A stretch of DNA of 64,000 nucleotides from Candidatus Propionivibrio dominans (GTDB lineage: Bacteria; Pseudomonadota; Gammaproteobacteria; Burkholderiales; Rhodocyclaceae): positions 62,001 through 126,000 of the forward strand of contig JADJNC010000011.1 in NCBI GenBank assembly GCA_016709335.1. The letters run 5' to 3'. Shown piece by piece: positions 11,432 to 19,366 of the stretch. The stretch's first letter is position 1, and every line of letters begins with the position of its first letter. The notes beneath the pieces were generated by a model. It did no database searches. It was not told where the DNA came from and was given only the letters and a program-made list of their open reading frames with translations. The position numbers were made by a program, and so were the translations under genes.

Positions 11432-11839
11432 TTACTGGTCGCTCATGCACTCCCACACCCGTACCTGCGGGGCAATGCCCGCGTCACGCGCCGCTTTGCA
11501 GAAATCCCGGTCGAAGGTATGCAAGATGGTGGATCCGCAAACCGCCAAATGTAGCGCGTCGGCAAAATCAGCGCCTTGCACGTACCAGTCGAGTGCATGG
11601 CCAACCGCTTCGGACGTTTCAATCACGGTATTGTCGGTTTCCAGCAGGGCGGTAAAGAATTCGTGCAATTCAACACGGGTCTTCCTGTAGCGGGCGCGTA
11701 ACACCCATTCGGTTTCCAGCAATACGGTACGTGAAATAAAGACGTTATCTTCGGCAATCAAACGCCGGACAACGGCGACCTGCTCGGCGTTGTCCACAAC
11801 CAGGGCACGCACCAACAGATTGGTGTCGAAAGCGATCAT
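11432..11839 (-). CDS. VapC-type PIN ribonuclease toxin
   Basis: 135 residues from ATG 11839 (MIAFDTNLLVRAL). The PIN acidic residues are visible: Asp near residue 5, Glu in LLETEWVLR, and Asp residues in GADFADALHLA and TFDRDF. PIN toxins of VapBC cleave tRNA or rRNA when unbound by antitoxin. The start overlaps the antitoxin stop by four bases (ATGA), the normal VapB-VapC coupling. A further upstream start is possible in frame but would lie inside the antitoxin gene. Confidence 0.88.
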   Translation of the reverse strand: MIAFDTNLLVRALVVDNAEQVAVVRRLIAEDNVFISRTVLLETEWVLRARYRKTRVELHEFFTALLETDNTVIETSEAVGHALDWYVQGADFADALHLAVCGSTILHTFDRDFCKAARDAGIAPQVRVWECMSDQ

Positions 11840-12111
11840 CGGATGCGCTTCACAGATGCTTCCCAATCGGCGCTGTAATCGACCGGCTTGCACAGATCCT
11901 CGGTAGAAAGCGGCGGTCCGTCATGCTTCAGCATGCCAATCAGATCCTCCAGTCTGCGGCTGGTCTTTTTCGGGGCCGTCTTGAGCGTGACGCCGGAAGC
12001 GCTTGAAACCAGCGTGATCCGGGTTCCCGCAGACCAATGCAGTTCGTCCCGAATCTCTTTCGGAATAACGACTTGTCCTTTGCTGGAAAGCGTTAAGGTT
12101 GTGATAGACAT
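11836..12111 (-). CDS. VapB-type antitoxin, AbrB/SpoVT family
   Basis: 91 residues starting at ATG 12111 (MSITTLTLSSKGQVVIP), chosen for a GAGG ribosome site seven bases upstream; an in-frame ATG at 12123 is the alternative. The N-terminal half is a swapped-hairpin AbrB DNA-binding domain (SSKGQVVIPKEIRDEL...GTRITLV). The C-terminal half would wrap the PIN toxin. Autoregulation of the pair by the AbrB domain is expected from the family. Confidence 0.85.
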   Translation of the reverse strand: MSITTLTLSSKGQVVIPKEIRDELHWSAGTRITLVSSASGVTLKTAPKKTSRRLEDLIGMLKHDGPPLSTEDLCKPVDYSADWEASVKRIR

Positions 12112-12332
12112 TGCGTACCTCAATGAGTAAGACAGAAAGTAAGGCGTATTATCGGTCTGCTGCCCGCGTCAGGCAAGCCTGACTGCTACGAGCGGTCAGT
12201 TGTTCTCAGCCAGGTGTGGCCTCGTTCAGCCGCGCATTAGCTTGTTGCAGATGTTTCGGCTGTTCGGGGGTAGGGATGAGGCAGGAGGTCGAGTTTGGGC
12301 GGATAGTCAATCCGGTATGAACGAGCCCGTCC

Positions 12333-12716
12333 TCAGTGCAGCACGCGCGGGATGGCCAGCGTAAATTCGGCGATCACCGCCTCGAACTGCGTACCGTCCT
12401 CGGCGGTCATCTGGTAGCTGCCGCGCATGGTGCCGACCGGCGTGTCAAGCTGGCAGCCACTGGTGTATTCAAAGGTCTCGCCCGGCTTGAGCAGCGGTTG
12501 TTGGCCGACAACGCCGAGACCACGCACTTCCTGCACCCGCGAGTTGCCGTCGGTAATGATCCAATGCCGCGAGATCAGTTGCGCCGGTACGGTGCCGACA
12601 TTCTCGATGGTGATGGTGTAGGCAAAAACGTAACGCTCAATGGCCGGATCGGATTGATCGGCAATGAACTGCGGAACGGCGCTTGCCGCGATCTGGTACT
12701 TCTTGCTTTCGGCCAT
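12333..12716 (-). CDS. apaG: ApaG family protein
   Basis: 127 residues from ATG 12716 (MAESKKYQI), matching the usual length near 125; an upstream in-frame ATG adds an unlikely hydrophobic tail. It is a single fibronectin-III-like beta domain with the ApaG hallmark strings YTITIENVGTVPAQLISRHW and GETFEYTSGCQLDTPVGTMRGSY. Its role is poorly defined; it is genetically linked to ApaH (Ap4A hydrolase) and cobalt/magnesium effects in enterobacteria. Here it stands alone, without apaH or ksgA. Confidence 0.93.
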   Translation of the reverse strand: MAESKKYQIAASAVPQFIADQSDPAIERYVFAYTITIENVGTVPAQLISRHWIITDGNSRVQEVRGLGVVGQQPLLKPGETFEYTSGCQLDTPVGTMRGSYQMTAEDGTQFEAVIAEFTLAIPRVLH

Positions 12717-12874
12717 GGGAATCCGTAGGAATAAGGGAATGAAGCATTGCACACGAAAGTGACGCCGGAGGCAAGTACAAGTTCAAGGCGGATCGTTGGA
12801 TGCACGGTTTTGATTGCATCAATTGCTCCCCGAGATAATAATCGACTTCATTGAAAGCTCAACAGGAGGACAAC

Positions 12875-13255
12875 ATGGGCATTACCTACGCAGAAATCGG
12901 GATAGAAAACCTTTTCTTAAAACGTCGCATGACCATAAAAGCCCTGGTTGATTCCGGTTCAGTTTTTCTGACCGTGCCAGAACACCTTGCCGTTCAGCTT
13001 GGTTTTGACACCAGCGAAGTAGATCAACGGGAAGTCGTTCTGGTGGATGGGTCGCGCAAGGCGGTGCCGATGATCGGCCCCTTGCGTGTTCATTTTTCCG
13101 AGCGCTACTGCGACCTGTCGGCGCTGGTTCTGGGCGATGAACCTTTGATCGGTGCTGTTCCGATGGAAATGATGGACCTGGTAGTGCATCCTGCATCGCA
13201 AACCCTGAGCGTTAATCCGGCCAGCCCCTTTGTTCCTGTCGCTCTAGCCAAGTAG
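12875..13255 (+). CDS. Small clan AA (retropepsin-like) aspartic protease
   Basis: 126 residues from ATG 12875, preceded by AGGAGG at 12865-12870. It holds one retropepsin-type half: catalytic ALVDSGSVFLTVP (Asp-Ser-Gly instead of Asp-Thr-Gly), the hydrophobic flap region, and LIGAVPMEMMDLVVHP near the end. Proteins of this kind are expected to dimerise to form one active site. They are often seen near toxin-antitoxin genes; no substrate is known. It sits between apaG and the second VapBC pair. Confidence 0.78.
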   Translation: MGITYAEIGIENLFLKRRMTIKALVDSGSVFLTVPEHLAVQLGFDTSEVDQREVVLVDGSRKAVPMIGPLRVHFSERYCDLSALVLGDEPLIGAVPMEMMDLVVHPASQTLSVNPASPFVPVALAK

Positions 13256-13354
13256 CCGTGGCACATTTCTCATCCTGAATGAAACCCGACCTACGATGTT
13301 TCACTAACATGGATTTGGCACCACCACGAATTATGCAAGCGGCTGGACTGCCCG

Positions 13355-13789
13355 TCAGGCCTTGAGTACGGTCACCCTGCTCGGTTTCAGCAACTTGCGA
13401 AAGCCTTTGTCAAAGGTGATCAGGTGCAGGTGGTAACTTTGCGCTGCAGCAGCAATCCAGGCATCCGGAATCGCATTCCCGGTCAGCCTGTGGTGGGCGC
13501 ATAACAGCTCAAACGCTGCCCACTCCTTGCCCAGGGAAAGAGGGGAAACTCCTGTAGAAGCGAGCACGGCGCGCAAAAAGGCCAGGGCGGCATCTATCGG
13601 TGTCGGTTCGACGAACACTTTCGGATGCGTCACCAAGCGTAAAAGTCCCGAGGCGACCATGGGCAGTATGACCAATGATCGTCCATTGGCGCAAAGGGCA
13701 AGGGCCTCATCCAGCCAGGCGATTGCCGGTTCATGGTGTGGGTGATCTTGCCGGGAAGCGGCCACAAGAACATTTACATCGGGCGTCAC
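13355..13789 (-). CDS. VapC-type PIN toxin, second module
   Basis: 144 residues from GTG 13789. The protein opens with TPDVNVLVAASRQDH, has MVASGLLRLVTHP in the middle and NAIPDAWIAAAA...LITFDKGF near the end, giving the PIN acidic set typical of the VxxGLLRLxTHP subgroup. The start overlaps the antitoxin stop by four bases (GTGA). It is not a close copy of the VapC at 11.4 kb, so the two modules should not cross-talk. Confidence 0.85.
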   Translation of the reverse strand: MTPDVNVLVAASRQDHPHHEPAIAWLDEALALCANGRSLVILPMVASGLLRLVTHPKVFVEPTPIDAALAFLRAVLASTGVSPLSLGKEWAAFELLCAHHRLTGNAIPDAWIAAAAQSYHLHLITFDKGFRKLLKPSRVTVLKA

Positions 13790-14046
13790 CGGCGGCCGTC
13801 CATTTCATCTGCTGCGTCAAGCAAGGCGCGCTGGCTCAGCGTGTTGTGTATTGACGCTTGCAGCCCACCGTGGCCAGCGTAAATGGGTAGAGACCGACGC
13901 ACCGCTGTGGATGTGGCCATTTGTCCGGCACGCAGACGCAAGGAAAGGCTTTCCTCAATCAAGCGGGTCAGGCTGGTGTGTTCGCTGGCCGCAAACGACT
14001 TGGCCTGCATCAGCAATGCATCATCGATATCCAGTGTTGTTCTCAT
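13786..14046 (-). CDS. VapB-type antitoxin, ribbon-helix-helix
   Basis: 86 residues from ATG 14046 (MRTTLDIDDALLMQAKSFAA), preceded by AAGGGG; an in-frame ATG at 14079 is less likely. The N-terminus is a ribbon-helix-helix of the DUF2191/VapB type (RTTLDIDD...LTRLIEESLSLRL); the C-terminus should neutralise the PIN toxin. The upstream region also holds the pilin regulatory sites, so the toxin-antitoxin pair and the pilin are divergently transcribed. Confidence 0.8.
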   Translation of the reverse strand: MRTTLDIDDALLMQAKSFAASEHTSLTRLIEESLSLRLRAGQMATSTAVRRSLPIYAGHGGLQASIHNTLSQRALLDAADEMDGRR

Positions 14047-14257
14047 GGCAAACCCCTTTACAAATGCAGATTTATGCATAGATTATCCTTGCGTATAGTC
14101 CAAGTCAAACTTTATCAAGTGCAGCCCGCCTGGGTTCAACCCTCGTGTCGCGGAAAGCAGGCCTTCCGATGGCTTCCCTCGGAAAACGTCGCCCGGAAAT
14201 CCGAAGGCGCTTTCGGCCCTCCGAGCGTCACGCCAAGCCGCTGACTGTCGTGTGATG

Positions 14258-14272
14258 TGACAATTTTTGTCA
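14258..14272. promoter_or_regulatory. Candidate PilR-type enhancer palindrome
   Basis: TGACA-N5-TGTCA (TGACAATTTTTGTCA), with another CTGTC at 14245-14249. In Pseudomonas, PilR binds clustered (C/G)TGTC words upstream of the pilin promoter. These lie about 75-100 bases above the -24 element here, a normal enhancer distance. The assignment is inferred from known PilR sites; no pilR gene is in the window. Confidence 0.5.
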
Positions 14273-14345
14273 GAGGGTGCCGCCGATGGTTAGTCTTTTG
14301 ACATCTTATGCGACCGTTTAGCCCGTTTTTACAGGGATTTACGCC

Positions 14346-14360
14346 TGGCACGGAAATTGA
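14346..14360 (+). promoter_or_regulatory. Sigma-54 (RpoN) promoter of the pilin gene
   Basis: TGGCACGGAAATTGA: the -24 TGGCACG matches the consensus exactly, followed by four bases and TTGA in place of TTGC. The -24 GG and the -12 G keep the required ten-base spacing. The pilin ATG is 55 bases downstream with AGAAGGAG at 14397-14404. RpoN control of type IV pilin genes is well established in Pseudomonas and Geobacter. Confidence 0.75.
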
Positions 14361-14414
14361 GTATAGTTAGCCCAACGGGTCATCCGTTGCATACACTAGA
14401 AGGAGTTCAATACC

Positions 14415-14597
14415 ATGAAAAAGCTTCAAAAGGGTTTTACCCTGATCGAACTGATGATCGTCGTCGCGATCATTGGCATCCTGGCCGCCATCGCCATTCC
14501 GCAGTTCACCGAGATACACGAGAAGGGTGAAGACAAGGCGGCGCAGTCCGACGCCAGAAACATATTGACCGCGGCCATTGCCAACTCGACGCCTTAA
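14415..14597 (+). CDS. Short type IV pilin (PilA N-terminal type)
   Basis: 60 residues with a six-residue basic leader ending in Gly (MKKLQKG) and the class III signal [20 protein letters not shown], cleaved by PilD before Phe8. Glu5 of the mature form, needed for assembly, is present. The mature protein would be only 53 residues: the hydrophobic helix plus a charged stretch [16 protein letters not shown], with no globular beta domain. This resembles the short PilA-N pilins of Geobacter rather than normal 140-160-residue pilins. RBS and a sigma-54 promoter lie upstream. The missing head could be the next, damaged ORF. Confidence 0.85.
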   Translation: MKKLQKGFTLIELMIVVAIIGILAAIAIPQFTEIHEKGEDKAAQSDARNILTAAIANSTP

Positions 14598-14624
14598 TTC
14601 TGGTTCTGATCAAGGAGATTCATC

Positions 14625-14930
14625 ATGAAAAGATTTTTCTTTTGTTATTTGGTGTAGTCGCTGCGGGTCAGGTTTTCTGCGCAGACCGCAGCCTGTACAA
14701 ATGGTACGCACAGCGGCCGTGATTTGCGCAACTACTAATTTGCAAGAACCCAGCATTTAGCCGTGATTTGCCAACTCGGTGCTCTGCGAATATTATGACC
14801 AGACTGGCCTTGGCTTTGCGTTGGCGGTCGGGGCTTCTCGACAAAAGGTAAGAGCATTTTCCAGGGCAATACCGGTGGCGGTGCCATTAGTGCTCCGGGG
14901 TGTGCAGCACTTACCGCGCTGCACTGCTGA
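14625..14930 (+). pseudogene. Decayed secreted ORF after the pilin
   Basis: ATG 14625 has a good ribosome site (AAGGAG, 14612-14617), but the frame stops after ten codons. Adding one T in the T run at about 14634-14643 restores a signal peptide (MKRFFFLLFGVVAAGQVFCA) and a few more residues. Further downstream, coding-like bits lie in other frames (YYDQTGLGFALAVGAS; GNTGGGAISAPGCAALTALHC, stop 14928). I read it as a small exported protein broken by at least two indels, or mis-assembled. Its place fits a PilA-C/Spc-like partner of a short pilin, but I cannot show homology. Confidence 0.45.
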
Positions 14931-14984
14931 TAATGGCTTGACAGCCTGTTGGCTGCGCTTGGCAGCGCAACTTTCGTTGTCGGT

Positions 14985-15015
14985 AAAAAAGCGCGCTCCG
15001 GCGCGCTTCTTTTTT
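14985..15015 (+). terminator. Strong intrinsic terminator of the pilin unit
   Basis: GCGCGC-TCCG-GCGCGC stem flanked by six A and a T-rich tract (TTCTTTTTT). The stem is perfect. It lies only two bases before the ABC permease start codon, so the transporter must depend on read-through or its own start within this structure. Confidence 0.92.
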
Positions 15016-15017
15016 AT

Positions 15018-15824
15018 ATGTGGCAATTCTGTCTTTCGGCGTGGCGCTCGGGTTTCAGAAGCCGGAGTGTGCACGCCATTCTTGTTCTCGGCGTACTGCT
15101 GGTCGGTGTCGCCTTTCTCTCGGCGTCGTTCTCACCGCGCCAGCCGAAAACGGTCGCGCTCGATGTCGGCCTGTCGGGCATGCGTTTCAGCCTCGTATTG
15201 TTCGCCCTGTTCTGGGTGCAGGAACTCGTCGGCCGTGAAGTCGAACGGCGCACCGTGATGTATGCACTGAGCTATCCGGTGTCGCGCGGGTCCTACATCA
15301 TCGGTCGCTATCTTGGCATTCTCGGACTGCTCGCCCTGGCCGCGTTGTTGCTTGGCATGCTACTCTGGCTGACAACACTATCTATTGGCGGAGAGGATTA
15401 CGAGCAAGGCTTCCGTCTTGGTCTGGGCTGGCCCTTCTGGATAACCGTTTTCGGTGTCTGGGTCGATGCCGCGCTGGTCGCGGCTTTCGCGCTATGGATC
15501 GCGTCGCTGTCGACCGTTCCGATGCTGCCGGTAGCGCTCGGCGTCGCCTTTGCCGTGGCCGGGAAGAGCCTCGGTGCAGTTATCGATTATCTGGCGCGTG
15601 GCGCCGACAACGACCCCGATTTTGTATCCCGTTTCAACCCGCTGATCGAAAGCGTGCAGTGGGTATTGCCTGACATGTCGCGGCTGGACTGGCGGGTGTG
15701 GCCGATGTACGAACTTTTTCCCGGTTTCCCGGCGATTGGTCTTGGCCTGCTGATGGCTGCCGGCTATGCTGTTGTAATGCTCGCGCTGGCGGTAATAACT
15801 TTCTCGCGTCGCGAGTTTTCGTAG
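15018..15824 (+). CDS. ABC-2 type permease of the pilin locus (PilI-like position)
   Basis: 268 residues from ATG 15018, about six membrane segments, with the ABC-2 permease feature EVERRTVMYALSYPVSRGSY between helices. Upstream in-frame TTG 14949 would put the terminator inside the gene, so I reject it, yet the chosen start has no ribosome site because the T tract occupies that place. With the ATPase at 16835 it forms an ABC exporter. In Myxococcus, pilG-pilH-pilI encode an ABC transporter beside pilA needed for pilus assembly; this arrangement is comparable, which is inference from synteny. Confidence 0.8.
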   Translation: MWQFCLSAWRSGFRSRSVHAILVLGVLLVGVAFLSASFSPRQPKTVALDVGLSGMRFSLVLFALFWVQELVGREVERRTVMYALSYPVSRGSYIIGRYLGILGLLALAALLLGMLLWLTTLSIGGEDYEQGFRLGLGWPFWITVFGVWVDAALVAAFALWIASLSTVPMLPVALGVAFAVAGKSLGAVIDYLARGADNDPDFVSRFNPLIESVQWVLPDMSRLDWRVWPMYELFPGFPAIGLGLLMAAGYAVVMLALAVITFSRREFS

Positions 15825-15844
15825 TTAGTCAAAGCAAAATGCAT

Positions 15845-15920
15845 TACCACCAAGCCACCAAGCCACCAAGGTCACCAGGTTACACGAAGAAATGCGAAGG
15901 GTTTTCTTGGGGCAACGTGG
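15845..15920. repeat. CACCAAG heptad element (copy B1), partly degenerate
   Basis: Left arm ACCACCAAGCCACCAAGCCACCAAGGTCACCAGG (abbreviated unit: CACCAAG, four times, the last degenerate) at 15847-15879, followed by a degenerate right arm TTTTCTTGGGGCAACGTGG at 15902-15920. It lies in the 180-base gap between the permease and the next gene. The rest of that gap shows no gene. Confidence 0.65.
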
Positions 15921-16005
15921 AGATCGCTGTGTTCGTCATGGGAATTTCCTTCGAAGTCAACTGGTGCTTTCCAATTACCCGTTTTCATATTACTAGCTTG
16001 CCCGG

Positions 16006-16857
16006 ATGATGCGTCGCTCTGGCCTTGTTCACTGGCTTCTGCTGCTGCTTGGCGCGCTGCTCTTTGTCAGCGCCAGCGTTTCGCTACGCCAGCAGAAGCG
16101 CATCAATGCTTCTCCGGAAATCCAGGTGGCGCTGCCGCTCTTCGTGCAGGTCTTCATGGCCGGTGGCGACCGTTTTCTGGCGGCAAATCTGGGTGCAATT
16201 CGAGCACTGATCACCGAAACCGCGAAAATGCATCCCGACGAATACAAGATCCTCGGCAAGGTCCAGGTCGATGCCTCGTGGCTCAATCCCGCGCATGAAG
16301 ATAACTACTACATCGCCTCGGCGACATTACCATGGAACGGCCAGGTCGATGCGGCGCAGACGGTGCTGCGCCGTGCCAGTCTGGCGCGCCCTTTCGACTA
16401 TCAGCCGGCGTTTTACTACGCTTTCAATCTCCTGCAATTCAAGGGTGATGCCGCAGGTGCTTCCGAATGGTTGCGCACTGCGGCGGCCAAGTTGCCGGAC
16501 GATGACGAGCGTCTGACCATGGAGAACTTTGCGGCGCGCTGGCTCGACAAGGCCGAAGATCTCGGGCTGGCGATTGCCGTGGTCGAGTCGATGGCCAAAC
16601 AGGCAAAGCGCAAGGATTTCCGCAATTACTTGCAGCAAGCGCGCAACGCCTGCGCGAGCTGCTTGCGCTGCGGCAGGCGGCTGGCACTTTCCAGCAAAAA
16701 AAACGGGCGCCCAGTCCAATCCCTGGAACAACTGGTTGATGCCGGACTGATTTCCGGGATTCCGGTCGATCCGTTCGGGGTCGGTTATGCTCTCGATCCT
16801 GCGGGAATTCCAATTTTTGGCGGTGTGAAAGTCGATGAACACGGCAATAAGCATTGA
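16006..16857 (+). CDS. Membrane-anchored protein of the pilin ABC locus (PilG-like position)
   Basis: 283 residues. One N-terminal membrane anchor (about 8-27) and a periplasmic region with TPR-like helices (DNYYIASATLPWNGQVDAA...PAFYYAFNL). The end, NGRPVQSLEQLVDAGLI...PVDPFG, recalls pseudopilin/TPR tails. Residues about 212-231 (ARNACASCLRCGRRLALSSK) look wrong. The other frame gives QRLRELLALRQAAGTFQQK there, so a missing base near 16640 and an extra A in the A8 run at 16695-16702 compensate each other. It overlaps the ATPase gene by 23 bases. Exact function unknown. Confidence 0.7.
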   Translation: MMRRSGLVHWLLLLLGALLFVSASVSLRQQKRINASPEIQVALPLFVQVFMAGGDRFLAANLGAIRALITETAKMHPDEYKILGKVQVDASWLNPAHEDNYYIASATLPWNGQVDAAQTVLRRASLARPFDYQPAFYYAFNLLQFKGDAAGASEWLRTAAAKLPDDDERLTMENFAARWLDKAEDLGLAIAVVESMAKQAKRKDFRNYLQQARNACASCLRCGRRLALSSKKNGRPVQSLEQLVDAGLISGIPVDPFGVGYALDPAGIPIFGGVKVDEHGNKH

Positions 16858-17746
16858 AAACCTGTGCAAAACCTATCCCCGCTCCTGGGGAGGTGCGCCG
16901 ACGCCCGCCGTCAATGATGTTTCGCTCTCGATCAGCGAGGGTGAGACTTTCGGTTTCATCGGCCCGAATGGCGCCGGCAAGAGTACGACGATCAAGATAC
17001 TGACCGGCGTCCTGCGCGCGAGCAGCGGTCGCGCCGAGTTGTTCGGCCGCGATGTCGCGCTGCCCGCCGCGCGCACCGGCCTCGGCTATGTTCCCGAAAA
17101 TCCGAGTGTCTATGATTTCCTGACGCCGCTCGAAATCCTCAGGATGGGAATGCACCTGCATCGGACGCGGGTCGACGATGAAACCCGGCATTGCCTGGGC
17201 TGGCTCGATCGCTTTGGTCTGGCGCATGTGGCCAACAAGACGGTGCGCTCCTTCTCCAAGGGAATGACGCAGCGCGTGGCGCTGGCGCATGCGCTGGCGA
17301 TCAAGCCGCGCCTGCTGATTCTCGACGAGCCGCTGTCGGGACTCGATCCGGTCGGGCGCAAGGATGTCGTCGATATTCTCGACGAGTTCCGGCGTGGCGG
17401 CGGCACGCTGTTCTTTTCGTCACATGTGCTGCACGATGTCGAGGCGATTGCCGACCGCTTCGGCCTGATTCATCGCGGGAAGCTGCTGACCATCCGTTCG
17501 CCCCAGGAGATCGTCGCCGACCAGGCGGATCGCTACGTTGTTCGTTATCGCGCCAGCGCGCCGGTGGTGGCCAGTGAAGAGCTGCGTTCCGGCGTCTATG
17601 TGCTCGAGGCCGGTGCGGCCGATCTGGCGGCGGTGATCGCCACCGTGCAGGCCAGTGGCGGAACGGTGCAGGATGTACATCCCAAGGTTTCGCTGGAAAC
17701 CGTCTTCTTCAGGACCATTGCGGCGTCACCGGATGGCGATGCGTGA
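16835..17746 (+). CDS. ABC transporter ATPase of the pilin locus (PilH-like position)
   Basis: 303 residues of the CcmA/ABC-2 class. Walker A GPNGAGKST, signature-like FSKGMTQRVALAHAL, Walker B LLILDEPLSGLDP and the H-loop FFSSHVLHDVE are all intact. A C-terminal domain of about 80 residues follows, as in drug or polysaccharide exporters of this class. It overlaps both neighbours (23 bases upstream, 4 downstream), so 16006-19358 is one transcription unit. Partner permease is the gene at 15018. Confidence 0.92.
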   Translation: MNTAISIENLCKTYPRSWGGAPTPAVNDVSLSISEGETFGFIGPNGAGKSTTIKILTGVLRASSGRAELFGRDVALPAARTGLGYVPENPSVYDFLTPLEILRMGMHLHRTRVDDETRHCLGWLDRFGLAHVANKTVRSFSKGMTQRVALAHALAIKPRLLILDEPLSGLDPVGRKDVVDILDEFRRGGGTLFFSSHVLHDVEAIADRFGLIHRGKLLTIRSPQEIVADQADRYVVRYRASAPVVASEELRSGVYVLEAGAADLAAVIATVQASGGTVQDVHPKVSLETVFFRTIAASPDGDA

Positions 17747-19358
17747 ACGCTGCAGCGCGTGACTGGCAGAAGCTGCAGAACATTCTGCTGTTGCTGCTGG
17801 CTTTAACGTTCTGCCTGTATTTGCCGACCCTGTTGCACGACGCGTTCGCTGACGACGAGATTTATCTGGCGTACATGAATCGCTTTTTGCGCCAGGCGCC
17901 GTGGAGCGATCTCTACCAGCTTTTTCTGAAGCCGCAGAATCCCTGGGAGTTTCTGCCGCTGCGCGACTTCACCTACTGGCTTGATTTCCCGTATTTACGG
18001 CGACGAACCCAACGGCTTTCACCTTACCAATCTGCTCTGGTATGGCGCCACGGGTGTGGCGTCGTTCGGGCTGTTTCGGGAACTCATCCTGCTCTGCAGG
18101 CCGGCTGGGCGGCGCGCCAGGATCCTGCCCTGTGCGGCGTGCTGCTCTTTGCGTGCATCCAGCGCACGTCGAGGTCGCGGCGTGGATCGCATCGCGCAAG
18201 GATCTGATCGCTGCCACGCTCGGATTCCTGTCGCTCGCCCTGCTGGCGCGTGCGCTGCGCCGTGACTGGCCCTGGCGCGACATGTTGCTGGCTGCACTTG
18301 CGTTGTTTGTCGCGTGTTTCGGCAAGGCTTCGGCGATGACCTTCATCCTGCTGGTCACGGTGCTGATCGGCATGTGCTGGAACGACTCCGCCGAAATCAG
18401 CCGGGCAAAAAAACTGGGCATTCTGCTGCTGTTCTGGGCGCTGCTCGCTGTAGCCTTCGTGATCCACCTGCAGGTCGGTGCCAGCAACGGAATCCGCATC
18501 GATAACCACCCCGGACTGTGGGTAATGCTTGACCGCGCTTCGAGAATATTGACCGCGCAAATCGGGATTCTGCTTTTTCCCTACCCGCTGCGTTTTTATT
18601 ACGATGTCTATCAACTCGGTGAGTGGCACTGGCTGGTCACAGCAAGCGCGGCGCTGCTTTTGTTCTTATCACTGGGAGTGTTGTCGCAAAGGCGCTCGCT
18701 GTGGGCGATAGGCGTTGTTTTGATGTTTGCTCCGCTGTTCGTTTATCTGCAGTTGATGCCATTCACAAGCTGGTCGCTGGCCAGCGAGCGCTATGCATTT
18801 GTTCCTGTCGCCGGGCTGGCGCTGGTGCTGATCGATCTGCTTGGCCGGATGGCCAGCCCGAAGATAATTGGCGGTCTTATTATGATGATCGTTTTGCCCA
18901 GTGCATTGCTCGTGTGGTCACGCGTCGACGACTGGGGGGGGGGTAAAACAAGCTTGCTGGATCATGAATATGCACTTCAGCCCGGTTTCCATAATGCCAT
19001 ACGGGATCGCATCGGGTTTACGCTGCTGCCCGAAAAGCGCTATGCCGAGGCGGCCGTGCTGGCGCGGCAGGTGCCGCGTCCCTACGCCGCCGAGGCGCTG
19101 CTGGCGTTCATCGACGCCGAGCAGGCTTACCGGTCGATGAGTGACAACAGGTCTTCTGCTGCGGGCAAGGAAGACTTGGCGTTGCGGCAGAATTTCTGTA
19201 GTGCCGTGGCCAAACTTCACTCGGCAACGCGCCATGGCTACACGCAGATTCCGCACGAGGCGGATGTGACTTACAACAACATCCTGCGCTCGCGCGATCA
19301 GGTCATGAAGTATCGCTTTGGCGATGCAAAGGTCATGTGTGTCGGTGATGGATCGTGA
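17743..19358 (+). pseudogene. Polytopic glycosyltransferase-like protein (PMT/TMTC type), frameshifted
   Basis: One gene split over three frames. It starts at GTG 17743 (overlapping the ATPase) and reads to FTYWLDF. One base too many in CCC (about 17987-17989) shifts to RIYGDEPNGFHLTNLLWYG. Further shifts near 18100 and 18155 lead to HPAHVEVAAWIASRKDLI and then about ten membrane helices to 19358. HPAHVE...SRKDL is characteristic of TMTC/TPR O-mannosyltransferase-like proteins. In this locus it may glycosylate pilin (inference). A run of ten G at 18934-18943 is in frame. The breaks could be real decay, phase variation or assembly errors. Confidence 0.65.
18934..18943 (+). repeat. G10 homopolymer inside the glycosyltransferase-like gene
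   Basis: Ten consecutive G in the codons for VDDWGGGKTS. It is the longest G/C run I noticed in the window and lies in the open frame. Poly-G tracts of this length are known sites of slipped-strand phase variation in Neisseria pilin-glycosylation genes. Confidence 0.85.
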
Positions 19359-19366
19359 ATGAACAG

